Counted from the stretch's first letter, positions 22,690-32,735 are shown. The stretch is 64,000 nt of DNA from Nostoc sp. NIES-4103 (GCF_002368335.1 NZ_AP018289.1:1-64000), one strand, 5' to 3'. The notes: generated from the letters alone by a model not told the origin. Translations and numbers: made by a program.

Positions 22690-22794
22690 TTAGAAAACGT
22701 TCATGATTGTGATGATGCTGACACTAGTCAACATAATCAAAGCGCCCATAACTATAGATTGACCAAGGGGATTAGAGAATTTTGAATTGTTCAT
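22690..22794 (-). CDS. 34-residue single-span membrane peptide
   Basis: A short ORF encoding MNNSKFSNPLGQSIVMGALI followed by MLTSVSIITIMNVF, with one hydrophobic segment from about residue 14 to 34. A strong terminator follows 35 bases beyond its stop codon, and no other gene explains that terminator, so it is probably a monocistronic small membrane-protein gene. Size and topology recall small subunits of photosynthetic or respiratory complexes. I do not recognise it. Position upstream of SDR-cydA may be coincidence. Confidence 0.55.
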   Translation of the reverse strand: MNNSKFSNPLGQSIVMGALIMLTSVSIITIMNVF

Positions 22795-23092
22795 TTTAGT
22801 AAAAATCCTTAATTTATTGGATTAGATAAACATATCAGTAACAGTATAAATATCTATAAAACCATCGTAAAACTTAAATTAGCGTAATTTTTCTTAGTAA
22901 ATACTGTGGTATCTACTCAATATCTATGGATATTAGCAAGATTTAAAGTATAAAACACTACTAATTATATCTTTCTCTTATTAGGTAGTGATAACCGAAC
23001 AAAATAATTCACTTATCCCCGAGCGGAATATGAGCCTTTATAGGGTAAGATTAATTTTAATCAAGGTAAAACCATTTGACCGGAAAATTATC
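22795..23092. other. Divergent intergenic region upstream of cysH
   Basis: AT-rich sequence that should carry the promoters of the small membrane-peptide gene and cysH. An in-frame GTG at 22988 would extend CysH by 35 residues. I see no convincing regulatory motif. Confidence 0.4.
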
Positions 23093-23818
23093 ATGACAGC
23101 TTCTACGGCATTTAGAAACCAAACAACCGCTTTTGACTTGGATCTATTAAATCAACAGTTTGAAACTGCTACTCCCAAAGAAATCCTGGCATGGTCTATA
23201 GAGAATATCCCCACAGGACTGGTACAAACCAGCGCCTTTAATGTGGATGACATGGTAATTACCCACATTCTTTACAGCGAACTCAAGCATCCTGTTCCTG
23301 TGATATTTCTCGACACCTTGTTTCACTTCCCCCAAACTCTAGAACTAGTTGCTAAAGCCAAAGAAGTCTATAACTTAGATTTACAAACTTATAAAACTCC
23401 AGATGTAGACAGCCGCGAAGCCTTCATCGCTAAATACGGCGAAGCACTCTGGGATAAAGATATTGCTCAATTCCACCAAATTACTAAAATTGAACCACTA
23501 TTGCGGGGTTTAAACGAACTCAACACAGTTGCTTGGATTACCGGACGCCGCCGCGACCAAGCTGTTACCCGTGCTAATATGCCCGTATTTGAACTCGACA
23601 ATCAAGGTCGGCTGAAAGTAAATCCCATAGCCACTTGGACACGCCAAGATAGCTGGCGTTATGTTGCTGAACATGGAGTAATTTACAATCCTTTACACGA
23701 CCAAGGTTATCCTAGCATTGGTGACGAACCTATCACTACTAAAGTAGCTGATGGTGAAGACGAACGCGCCGGACGTTGGCGGGGAAGTAATAAAACAGAA
23801 TGTGGAATCCATATTTAA
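23093..23818 (+). CDS. cysH: Phosphoadenylyl-sulfate (PAPS) reductase
   Basis: A 241-residue thioredoxin-dependent PAPS reductase of assimilatory sulfate reduction, reducing PAPS to sulfite in the cytoplasm. Family landmarks are TSAFNVDDMVITHIL, VIFLDTLFHFP, the ITGRRRDQ block, and the C-terminal KTECGIHI with the catalytic Cys. It lacks the two CC motifs of iron-sulfur APS reductases, so PAPS is the likely substrate. ATG 23093 fits the family length. Confidence 0.92.
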   Translation: MTASTAFRNQTTAFDLDLLNQQFETATPKEILAWSIENIPTGLVQTSAFNVDDMVITHILYSELKHPVPVIFLDTLFHFPQTLELVAKAKEVYNLDLQTYKTPDVDSREAFIAKYGEALWDKDIAQFHQITKIEPLLRGLNELNTVAWITGRRRDQAVTRANMPVFELDNQGRLKVNPIATWTRQDSWRYVAEHGVIYNPLHDQGYPSIGDEPITTKVADGEDERAGRWRGSNKTECGIHI

Positions 23819-23956
23819 GAGAAAGTAGAGAGTAGGGAATAGTGAGTGGGGAATGACAGAATTTCCCCAACCCTCTCTATCGCTTTCTTCCTTCTGCTAA
23901 CTCTGCACCCGAAGCGGTTAGATAAAGACTCGCACACAGCAAAGTTACATTCTAGT

Positions 23957-24714
23957 TTATTGACCACTTTGCCGAAAAAGCTTCTCTAGAGAAGCTAATT
24001 CTGCTTCGGTTTCTGCGTCAATCTGTGGCATGGGTCGTTGCATAATTGAATAAAGCGATCGCTTTTGTACTTTTGCACCCTGTAAGCCCAACTCCTGCAA
24101 AAAATCTTTAATTTTCCCTATCATCTGCGGACGGTCAGCCTTAGTGATATCAGAACTGCGGTAAATTTCACTTATAATAGCTGGTAGTACAAATTGTTTC
24201 ACCTTATCATATTGCCCTGCTAAAATAGCATCATGGGCTGTATCAACTAGCTGTTTTATAGTTGTTAATGACTCCCAATCTTGCTGTTTGCGCTTTTCTA
24301 TGCGAAATAACATATAGCTGAAACCCTTAAAAGGCTTGCTATCACGGAGAAATACTTTAGTAGTTCCAGGAGAGCCAAGCCGGAGGTTATCATTGACAAT
24401 GCAAAGATTTTCCATGTCAATCTCGTGTTCCTCCGCCAAAATTACGGCAAAATACCCCTCTCTGAGGAAATTACTACTACCACCGTCAGCATCAGAAAAA
24501 GTTTGTTGATAACCTAACTCTAATCGGCGTTCTCCAATATCGAGTAAATCTTCAATTCCGCGATATACTGGTTCTGCTAAATTCAAAACACTTGAGAGTT
24601 GAGGTACAGGTAACAATTTAGCAAATCTTCCCATTGTCTCGATAAATTTGCCGATGGAGTCACTCGCAGCGATACTGAATAAACCAGCTTGAAACTCTAC
24701 TAAACCTTGATTAA
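23957..24714 (-). pseudogene. Third gene of the conflict-type module, 3' part after IS insertion
   Basis: The distal part of a gene split by the IS element at 24715-26163. Joining 26510-26168, one TTAA and 24710-23957 restores one frame of about 366 residues across the junction (FPFN followed by QGLVEFQAGLFSIAAS). This part has helices and a segment YFAVILAEEHEIDMENL, ending KLFRQSGQ. An internal ATG at 24634 could start a 225-residue product. I do not recognise the family. It is the last gene after the protease and helicase. Confidence 0.7.
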
Positions 24715-26163
24715 CCCTCTTGTGTCACTTTCCGAGTATTCTGAATAAAAGGATTAAAAGAAAAAACTCTGGAAGGTAAGCAGGGCAATGGATGTAGAAC
24801 TACAAATCCTGAAACATTTGGCAAGAGATGCCCAGCCAACAGTTGCGCTCGTAGATGAATATTGTGCAGAGTACAAAGACCTATTCAAAGAAGTAAGAAA
24901 TTATGAATGTTTCAAATATTTACACTTAGGAATAATTTCTCCAATCAAAAGAAAATCATTACCAGAAATAGCGAAAGTAGTAAGTATAAATTCAGCCCAA
25001 TCATTACATCATTTTATAGCCAATTCAGACTGGTCGGTAAATGAGTTGAAAAGCAGAAGATTAAAGAAAATAAAAAGAAAATTAAATGGTCAAGCAATTA
25101 CGGTAGTAATAGATGAAACAGGAGATAGGAAAAAAGGTAAAAAGACAGATTATGTAGCTAGACAATATTTGGGAAGCGTAGGCAAAGTAGATAATGGGAT
25201 AGTTTCCGTGAACGCCTATGGAGTTTATGCTAATATAACTTTTCCATTAATCTTCAAAGTATTTAAACCAAAAGGAAAACTAAAAGAGTCAGATAAATAT
25301 AAAACTAAAATAGAGTTAGCATCAGAGATAATTACAGAGCTAATGGGATTAGACTTCAATATTGAATTAGTATTGGCTGATAGTTTGTATGGTGAAAGTA
25401 GCCAATTTATTAGAAAACTGACTGAATATAACTTAGGTTATGTAGTCTCAATTAGAAATAATCATGGAGTCTGGTTGCCAGCAGGGCAAAGCGTTAGAGC
25501 AAATAGATGGTGTAAGTTTGAGAGAACATTTAGCAATCAAACATCAGAGACTAGATATATTCGAGAAATAATTTATGGTAAAAAAAGAGCCATAACTTAC
25601 TGGGAAATAACTACTGATCCAGAAACCATGCCAGAAAATTCTACCTCCTTCGTGATGACGAATCTGCAAGGTAATCTCAAGAAAATCTTAGGTGACTTAT
25701 ATGGATTAAGAACCTGGGTAGAATATGGATTTCGACAGTGTAAGCAAGAACTAGGCTGGACAGATTACCGTTTTACTAATTTCCAACATATTGAGAGGTG
25801 GTGGGAGATTATTTTTTGTGTATACACGATGATTAGTTTAAATTCTCCAGTCTTCTTAAGCTTAAATCAATCTCGTCAACTTGAGACTGAGGCACAAGAA
25901 CATAGTTCAGTTGATTTTTCTAATCATTCCCATTGGAACCATGAATCTGGATGGAAAAATACTTTAAATAATCTGCGTCTCATTATCCAACCATTTTTAC
26001 TATTTTGGTTAATTTATCCCTGGCTAAATATTTTTCCTAATTCACATTTATTGCTGGGATTCAATCATTTAATTGCCGCGATGAATCAGTTTAAACCCTG
26101 TTACGCTTCTGGATGATTTTGCTTTTAAACTACTTGCTTATTTCGGAAAGTGACAGAAAAGGG
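24715..26163 (+). mobile_element. IS701-family insertion sequence, complete
   Basis: A 1449-bp element with imperfect terminal inverted repeats: CCCTCTTGTGTCACTTTCC at the left and the complement of CCCTTTTCTGTCACTTTCC at the right, each followed by GA. It is flanked by TTAA at 24711-24714 and 26164-26167, which fits the YTAR 4-bp target duplication typical of IS701. One intact transposase fills it. Intact ends and ORF point to a recent insertion. Confidence 0.88.
24788..26116 (+). CDS. IS701-family DDE transposase
   Basis: A 442-residue transposase with the DDE triad visible as Asp109 in TVVIDETGDRKKG, Asp198 in LVLADSLYGES and Glu312 in RTWVEYGFRQCKQELGW. Length and motif spacing fit IS701 enzymes. 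The ORF is uninterrupted, so it is probably active. The gene is oriented against the interrupted host gene. Confidence 0.9.
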   Translation: MDVELQILKHLARDAQPTVALVDEYCAEYKDLFKEVRNYECFKYLHLGIISPIKRKSLPEIAKVVSINSAQSLHHFIANSDWSVNELKSRRLKKIKRKLNGQAITVVIDETGDRKKGKKTDYVARQYLGSVGKVDNGIVSVNAYGVYANITFPLIFKVFKPKGKLKESDKYKTKIELASEIITELMGLDFNIELVLADSLYGESSQFIRKLTEYNLGYVVSIRNNHGVWLPAGQSVRANRWCKFERTFSNQTSETRYIREIIYGKKRAITYWEITTDPETMPENSTSFVMTNLQGNLKKILGDLYGLRTWVEYGFRQCKQELGWTDYRFTNFQHIERWWEIIFCVYTMISLNSPVFLSLNQSRQLETEAQEHSSVDFSNHSHWNHESGWKNTLNNLRLIIQPFLLFWLIYPWLNIFPNSHLLLGFNHLIAAMNQFKPCYASG

Positions 26164-26510
26164 TTAAATGGAAACAGAGGCGTAAGAGGATATCTGTCTT
26201 GAATGACTTTATCTAAATTGTTGCTTCCCAAATCTTTTAATTGGCCAGGCGCAGCTAAAAAAGGAATAGTTACTAACTTAGAGTCGTAATGGAAACGGAC
26301 AGCAGCATGAACAACCGGATATCGTTGTTTGAACCAGTCCACATCTTTAGCTAAATTCATATCTTCTAGCCAGATGCGACAATAAGCTTCACCTGCGCGA
26401 ATAGGTGTATCATCGCAGTCTATATCAACTCGATGTTTTGGCAGGAAAAGAGTTGTATATTTTTTAGCCTCTCGACTGAAAGTTTCAGATAAATTCTGGA
26501 AAATACTCAT
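26164..26510 (-). pseudogene. Third gene of the conflict-type module, 5' part before IS insertion
   Basis: The N-terminal 114 or so codons of the interrupted gene, starting MSIFQNLSETFSREAKKY and breaking at FPFN. The natural frame now runs into the IS and stops at 26130. The N-terminal part has a mixed alpha-beta pattern (VHAAVRFHYDSKLVTIPFLA). It begins 20 bases after the protease stop, so it was the third gene of one leftward transcription unit. Confidence 0.7.
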
Positions 26511-26530
26511 GAAAATATATCTCTATCAAA

Positions 26531-28414
26531 TCAATTAATATATAATGAAATTTGATTCCAGATAGCACGGATAGGAATAGCACCTGTTGAACCAGGTTCA
26601 AAACTACGACTAATACCTACATTTCCTTGATGAATTGCTATCAGTTCCCACTGGCGATTAAAAATAGGTGCGCCAGAGGAACCATGATCGGTTTTGAGAT
26701 TGTGGTCAATGTAATCTTCCCCTACTTTAATAATTTCACCTAAGTCAGAAATTACTACAGGATTGCCTTGTGGATGATGGATGATACGAATCTCTTGACC
26801 ACTATCTAATATAGAAATTTCATTAATGGAAGTAGCTTTGTGCTGAACTTGAGCTTTGATTTGAAGTAAAGCATAATCTAATCTACTATGGTTAGTAACC
26901 ATATTTAATTCTAAGACATCTTTTTCTGATAGGTAGTTTCCTGCTTTATAGCCAAAGCGCACCCATGCTTTTTGCACTTGGCTTTTAGTAAAAATATGAT
27001 TACAAGTTAGTAATAAATTTTTTGCAATTAATACTCCTGTACCTATGGGATTTCCTATAGGTGATTCAATTCTACCAACTGTGTTACGAGCAGCTAAGGC
27101 TTTAAAGTTTTCCTGACCTTTTTCGACTAATCGAGTAAATAATTCTACATCTTGCTCTTTTAATCCATAAATGGATTCTAATTCGCATAGAGACTTAGTT
27201 ACATTTAGCAATGGGTGGTAATCAAAGTTTTTATGAGATATTTGATAGCTTTTAAAGCCTGAGACTAATGATTGAGCAAATGTATTAGGTGAAGTATCAA
27301 ATCTCAAATTACTTAAAAACGCAGAATCAACACCAGAATTCTGGAGAAAATTTAGGCGATCGCTGGGTACAAGCACATTAGAAGCAAAGTCATTTAGTGC
27401 CAGAGTTAATGAGCTAACATCTTGCTGCTCTACAAATATTTCTGGATTCATGGCGCTCTCATGTGTCCAAGTTCCGGTAGAATTGATAGTTGCAAAGGAC
27501 GAATTGTCAACAGCTTGAGTTACTTCAATAGATAATGAATTAGGAATCTGCTGTAATACTTCTGGCTGGTGGTAATCTTCTAAAATAGGAGTAGATTTTT
27601 GCAGTGTATCACTAACTCCTATACTGGGTATCGCGGGAGTGCTAGGTTGAACAGATATCTGTTGTTGAAAACGATGTTGCAAATCTTGAATAAACTCTTC
27701 AGTAGAAGTTGATTGTAAGTTATATTTTTTCAAGGCTCTCTCAATTGGTTTGAGAATATTTTCATAGAGATCATTAATATATGTCTCTCGTACATCATAT
27801 GACTTTTCTAGATTGAATGACCAGTAATGATACCATTGCCAAAGAGACCTAAAGTTGTTGTAATGTGGAACATTTATACCTATTTGTCGAAGGATACTTA
27901 TTTGTAATGTCAACTCTCGGTATAGTTTTCTATATTCCTCATCTTCAGATTTTATTAAATCAATAGGCTCTTTATTAAGAGCAACTGAAATCATGATTTC
28001 TTTCAATTTTTTAATTTTTACTAATAGGGTTTCAAATTGTATTATTTGCCACTCTTCAACTAACTGTTGGTAAGATTTGCCTTGGATATGGTGCTGATAT
28101 AAAACAATATCAATTTGATTTAAAGTCGTAGTGTATAGTTCGTGAACATATCCTCCTTTTGATGCATATCCTTTTTCTAAAGTTAACCAGCGATCGCGCC
28201 AATCATAAAGAGATTTAAAAGGGTTATGATTTTCTATGATCACCCCTTCTTCTGCAAGAAATTCCATTAAGTCTACAATATCTTTGTAGAGTTTTGTATA
28301 GGATTTCTCTTTCTCTTTAATAGGATTACGATATGCATCAGTTGCAACTGCAATCATAATTGACTGCAACTGTTTAATTTTAGTTAACATTTCTTCAATT
28401 TGTGCTATTATCAT
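26531..28414 (-). CDS. Trypsin-like serine protease with duplicated helical N-terminus and EAD-like domain
   Basis: A 627-residue protein. Residues about 3-109 and 125-233 are tandem copies of one helical domain (shared pattern YxKLYxxI, NxFxSLxxWxxxW, LEKxY, YxxxLYxxxLxxI). A flexible linker follows, then a helical module at about 337-410 (SDRLNFLQNSGVDSAFLSNL and HPLLNV) resembling effector-associated domains of bacterial conflict systems. The C-terminal chymotrypsin-fold peptidase has His473 (LLLTCNHIF), Asp513 (SRLDYALL) and Ser580 (DHGSSGAP). There is no signal peptide, so it acts in the cytoplasm. ATG 28414 was preferred to a TTG two codons earlier. It lies 56 bases after the helicase gene. 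Confidence 0.8.
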   Translation of the reverse strand: MIIAQIEEMLTKIKQLQSIMIAVATDAYRNPIKEKEKSYTKLYKDIVDLMEFLAEEGVIIENHNPFKSLYDWRDRWLTLEKGYASKGGYVHELYTTTLNQIDIVLYQHHIQGKSYQQLVEEWQIIQFETLLVKIKKLKEIMISVALNKEPIDLIKSEDEEYRKLYRELTLQISILRQIGINVPHYNNFRSLWQWYHYWSFNLEKSYDVRETYINDLYENILKPIERALKKYNLQSTSTEEFIQDLQHRFQQQISVQPSTPAIPSIGVSDTLQKSTPILEDYHQPEVLQQIPNSLSIEVTQAVDNSSFATINSTGTWTHESAMNPEIFVEQQDVSSLTLALNDFASNVLVPSDRLNFLQNSGVDSAFLSNLRFDTSPNTFAQSLVSGFKSYQISHKNFDYHPLLNVTKSLCELESIYGLKEQDVELFTRLVEKGQENFKALAARNTVGRIESPIGNPIGTGVLIAKNLLLTCNHIFTKSQVQKAWVRFGYKAGNYLSEKDVLELNMVTNHSRLDYALLQIKAQVQHKATSINEISILDSGQEIRIIHHPQGNPVVISDLGEIIKVGEDYIDHNLKTDHGSSGAPIFNRQWELIAIHQGNVGISRSFEPGSTGAIPIRAIWNQISLYIN

Positions 28415-28470
28415 AGACAATCTCAGTCTTCTTCAAATCCCTAGTTGCAACAGTACATGAGCAATTGAGT

Positions 28471-31400
28471 TTATTGATGATTGCGTAGATTTTCTATATG
28501 CTCTATGAGCTGATTAATTTGGCTTTCTCTGTTGCGATTCCATTCACGAGACCAAATTCGGTAAATACGCCAGCCTAATTTTTCTAGGACTTCTTGGCGG
28601 AGGCGATCGCGATCGCGTGCTGTAGGATATTTATTATAAGTTCCTCCATCACACACAATCCCTAGAAAAGACTCTTCTGTTTCTGGCTGGGAATTATCTA
28701 TCACAACTAGGTCAATTGGATAAGCTGAACGACCTACACGTTTCTTAACTACATATCCCCTTTCTGTTAAAACCTGATATATATCTTCTTCAAAAGGTAA
28801 GTCTATGTGAGACAGGTCATTATCACGCTTTTCATCTAATTTTTGACCGCCACTTTGAGCATATGCAAAATAGTCCTTAATCAGTGCAGCTTGTGGACTT
28901 ACTTCGGGATCAATATTCTCCGCTTTAATCGAAGCGACTAATACAAACTTGCATTTAGCGCGAGTTATTGCAACGTTTAATCTCCGCCTTCCTAAATCTT
29001 GCTCTTTTTGACTGAAGTAACCAAATTTGTGATTTAACTTACCTGGATTTTTGTTATCAAAACCAAAACCAAAGCTAAAGAAAATCACATCTCGTTCATC
29101 ACCTTGAGCCTCTTCGATTGGTTTGATAAAGAAATTGTCTGAGTTATCTTGACAAAATTCTTCTATCTCTGGATGTTGAATAGTGATTTTTTTGAGTTCT
29201 TCCCAGATAGTTTTTGCTTGTTGTTTGCTTGAGGTAATAATACCCAAAGATTGCTGAGAGTGTTGTTGAAAATGCTGCACTGTCAGCTTTGCAACTTCCT
29301 CTGCTTCAAGTATATTGTCTCCCCGACCACCACGGTCATATATTCCCCCTTTAACGGGATGGAAATGTACGCCTCGACTAGCATCTTTCACAGGGTTGGG
29401 GAAAGAAATAAGCTTTGAATTGTAGAATTTTTGGTTTGAGAAGGCAATCAGGCTTTCGTCTTGGCTGCGATAATGCCAACTCAAAGTACGAGATATCATA
29501 ATTGATAAAGTAGAACACTCATCGAGCAAATTTTCATAAACTTCTTCGTCTTCATCGTCGTTATCATCGGGGGCTGCACTTTCAAAGTAAGAGGTTGGCG
29601 GTAGCTGCTGGTTATCGCCAACAACAATTAGCTGTTTTGCTCGCATAATAGAAGATACTGCATTTTCAGTACGAACTTGAGAAGCTTCGTCAAAGATAAC
29701 AACATCAAACTCCACTGCATCTGCATCTACATATTGACTAACTCCTAAAGGACTCATCAACCAACAAGGCTTGAGGGTAGTAACAATTTGAGGATATTGT
29801 TTGATAAATTGTCGAATTTTTTTCTGTCCCTTTTTCTTTGTAATTTCTCGTTTGAGTTCCTTCACTTGTTGTGCTGCTTCTGGCTGTGTTAACCAATCTT
29901 GCAAACCTTTTGCATGGAGTTGTCTCAAACGTTGTATTGCAACTTCATACTGTTTTTTGTCTTTTTCTGAAAATTCCTTTATTCTCTGCTCGTGCAAATT
30001 ATGCCTAAAATTTTGCAATTCTAAATTATCAGAATGTATGTGTCGCAGCCAGTTTTCATAAAAACCTTTTTGTAAAACTGAAAACCACTTATCTGGTAAA
30101 ATTTCAGAGTCTCGTAACTTAAATAAAAACTCTTTGGTTCCAATAGCTTCTAATTGACGTATATGTTTTTGACAGTACAACCACTGTTGGAATAAATCAA
30201 GCTCATCATAGGCTTTTTGTCGGAAATCTTCAACTTCGTTTAAAGATGTTTGCTTCAATACACTTGATGCTGTTAGTCGTTCTTGAGGGAAGTGTTTGTT
30301 TAAGAATTTAAAGCCTTCTTGAATCTGGTTTAAGGATGTTTCCAAATTTTCTAATAGTTCTCTAAGCTTCTGATAGCTTTCTCCTGAAGCAATGACTGCG
30401 GCTACTGTCTCTTTATCTAGTTGGCGGTGTTGCTTTAGTTTTTCCAACCATTCAAGACCTTGCTGAATATCTTGCAAATTTGTCATTTCTTCACAAAATG
30501 AGGAACCAAAAGCTTGACGCGCTTGATAGTTCCTATCTTTTAATATATTTAAAATATTTTTGCGTTCAATCCCTTTTTCAATATCTGCAATCAATTTTTG
30601 CTCAGAAATTCTCTTTTGGTCTCGTCGTAGAGCTATGAGACGTTGGTGTTCGCGCCACTTAGCAAAAAGCCATTGCCAATAAGGTAGTTTAAATACGCGA
30701 AAAAAGCCTGTAAATTCTCTAGCAAAAAGTCTACTAATTTCTAACAAATCAAAATTTAAAAAATCAGGAACATACTTAGCATTAAGTTCATAATTAATAG
30801 ATTGGAAGTTCCTAATCTCTGATTCTAACTCTAAATACAACTGTGTCAAAACAACTAAATCTGTTGCAAGTGACCAACTTTCAATTCCTGATGGAGCATC
30901 AAGGATATGAGCTACTGCTGGCCGTAACTGTTCCAAATCAGACAAAGTTTGCAGTGGTTCGGTTATTTTCAGCAGTTGTGTCAACGAAGCTACAGTATTT
31001 TGAGCAAGTTTTATTCCTTCACCAAGATTGTCAATATTTATACGCAAATCTTGATCTATATCAGACGACCAAGATTCAGATTTTAGCGGACTACTTGACC
31101 ATATCGTTTTTTGTCTACCGCGAAATATAGCCTCGAATTGACCAAGTTGTTCTAGTAAATTTCTTGCATCTAACAATCTGGTTTCTGACCAATCTTGCAG
31201 ATGAGAAAGATTAAACTGTAGCACAGGTATGTTTTTTCTTTCCAATTTGAGAATTTCACCATACAAGTCAAAAGCAGATTTATTTAATGGTTGCACCTTT
31301 TTATGTAAACCTTTTACATGATCATTGAGTACTTGACGATAGTCACGTAAAGGTTTGAAGAATATATCCCAATCTCTGTGTTGTGCTTCGTTTCTTTCTG

Positions 31401-32484
31401 AAAGCTGAGCAAAAGTTCGCTCTAGTTCATTGAAGAAATCTTTTGCTTTTGTTGTAACTTGGTGGTGTAAATTCAGACAAACATCTTCTAATTTACTTTT
31501 TTTAAGCCTGTCAAAAACAACTTCTAGAGCAGTTTGCTTTTCTGCAACTACAAGCACTTTCTTGTTTTGACCGATTAACTCAGTGATGATGTTAACAATA
31601 GTTTGGCTTTTTCCTGTACCAGGAGGCCCCTGCACTACACAACTAAATCCTGCCTTGACAGCTTCTATAACTACTTGCTGACTGGAGTCTGCATCACGTA
31701 TTTGATATATCAATGAGGGGTCTATTTTATCAAGTTCTTGCTTTTGAGGAATGGAGGGATTATTGACATTATCAGATACTCGTTTTAAAGCTAGCTCTTG
31801 CAGTATGGGATGATTAGCTATCTTATCCTGATTTTGTTCCAGGTCTTGAATAATTGCTGCTTTTGCATCCTGGAACAAAGTAATGTCTGCTGTTTCTTTT
31901 ATTTCCCAATCAGGTTGTTTAGCGATCGCGCTACGAACTTCATTGAAAAAATTTTCATAGCTCAATTCTTTAACCCTATCACTGTCAGGCAGTGTTATAC
32001 CAAAATCCCGTAACCTGTTAATTAAAATAAAGTTAATGGAAATATCCTCATCTATAAAGTGAAGAATTAATTCTGATGACTTTCTACCTTTTCTTTCTAA
32101 TCTTACTGGAACAAGCAGAATGGGAGAAACGTATTTTTCGTGAGGTTTTTCAGGGTTAAACCATGTTAAGGTATTAATAACTAAAAATAAACTATTAAAA
32201 CCCTTCTCTTCAAGGGTTGTTTTTGCATCTTTACGAAGTTCATCTAAAACCTTTATCGGGTCATCATCAGTATGCTTTATTTCCAGTTCATTTATCACTA
32301 ATGGTTTAGGCTCATCTGCTGTGAAATCACTATAGTAAAATGAAGGTTCTTTTGAAAGACTCACTAAGGATTTTGGCTTTTGTCGTCGCAAATCAACCAA
32401 AGGATTGCTGTTAGATTCGCCAACAATTTTTTTCTTCCAATAATTGATTCTGTCCTGGATTTTCTGAGATTCCGAAATACTCAT
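28471..32484 (-). CDS. Large SF1 helicase with C-terminal Vsr/MTES_1575-type nuclease
   Basis: A 1337-residue protein. The N-terminus resembles DUF4011 (SPILLVPVRLERKG). Walker A GPPGTGKSQ lies at about 286-294. A long helical insert leads to Walker B FDVVIFDEASQV, then GDNQQLPP, SWHYRSQDESL and AQGDERDVIFFS, NVAITRAK of superfamily 1. The C-terminal domain (AYPIDLVV, GIVCDGGTYNKYPTARDRDR, LGWRIYRIWSREW) is the Vsr-like nuclease commonly fused to such helicases. Proteins of this plan occur in defence islands. A TTG start at 32517 is less likely than ATG 32484. It probably forms a unit with the protease and the interrupted gene. Confidence 0.85.
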   Translation of the reverse strand: MSISESQKIQDRINYWKKKIVGESNSNPLVDLRRQKPKSLVSLSKEPSFYYSDFTADEPKPLVINELEIKHTDDDPIKVLDELRKDAKTTLEEKGFNSLFLVINTLTWFNPEKPHEKYVSPILLVPVRLERKGRKSSELILHFIDEDISINFILINRLRDFGITLPDSDRVKELSYENFFNEVRSAIAKQPDWEIKETADITLFQDAKAAIIQDLEQNQDKIANHPILQELALKRVSDNVNNPSIPQKQELDKIDPSLIYQIRDADSSQQVVIEAVKAGFSCVVQGPPGTGKSQTIVNIITELIGQNKKVLVVAEKQTALEVVFDRLKKSKLEDVCLNLHHQVTTKAKDFFNELERTFAQLSERNEAQHRDWDIFFKPLRDYRQVLNDHVKGLHKKVQPLNKSAFDLYGEILKLERKNIPVLQFNLSHLQDWSETRLLDARNLLEQLGQFEAIFRGRQKTIWSSSPLKSESWSSDIDQDLRINIDNLGEGIKLAQNTVASLTQLLKITEPLQTLSDLEQLRPAVAHILDAPSGIESWSLATDLVVLTQLYLELESEIRNFQSINYELNAKYVPDFLNFDLLEISRLFAREFTGFFRVFKLPYWQWLFAKWREHQRLIALRRDQKRISEQKLIADIEKGIERKNILNILKDRNYQARQAFGSSFCEEMTNLQDIQQGLEWLEKLKQHRQLDKETVAAVIASGESYQKLRELLENLETSLNQIQEGFKFLNKHFPQERLTASSVLKQTSLNEVEDFRQKAYDELDLFQQWLYCQKHIRQLEAIGTKEFLFKLRDSEILPDKWFSVLQKGFYENWLRHIHSDNLELQNFRHNLHEQRIKEFSEKDKKQYEVAIQRLRQLHAKGLQDWLTQPEAAQQVKELKREITKKKGQKKIRQFIKQYPQIVTTLKPCWLMSPLGVSQYVDADAVEFDVVIFDEASQVRTENAVSSIMRAKQLIVVGDNQQLPPTSYFESAAPDDNDDEDEEVYENLLDECSTLSIMISRTLSWHYRSQDESLIAFSNQKFYNSKLISFPNPVKDASRGVHFHPVKGGIYDRGGRGDNILEAEEVAKLTVQHFQQHSQQSLGIITSSKQQAKTIWEELKKITIQHPEIEEFCQDNSDNFFIKPIEEAQGDERDVIFFSFGFGFDNKNPGKLNHKFGYFSQKEQDLGRRRLNVAITRAKCKFVLVASIKAENIDPEVSPQAALIKDYFAYAQSGGQKLDEKRDNDLSHIDLPFEEDIYQVLTERGYVVKKRVGRSAYPIDLVVIDNSQPETEESFLGIVCDGGTYNKYPTARDRDRLRQEVLEKLGWRIYRIWSREWNRNRESQINQLIEHIENLRNHQ

Positions 32485-32735
32485 TCGCTTTTGGTTACAG
32501 TGTTTTACAACAATCAACTTCTGTTTTAATACTATTATTATAAGTAATATTTCTGATAAAAATAATCATTTGTTACAATTTGCTGATATAAGGTTTGTTA
32601 CGGGTCTGAACTATACCTTTAAAAATCTCAATGTAACGAGATTACATATTATTGAAACGTAAACTGCCGTAAGCGATATCATGATTGGCGTGGCAACTTA
32701 ACGTTAGATAGTCAAGTAAAACTTGAGATAAATGT

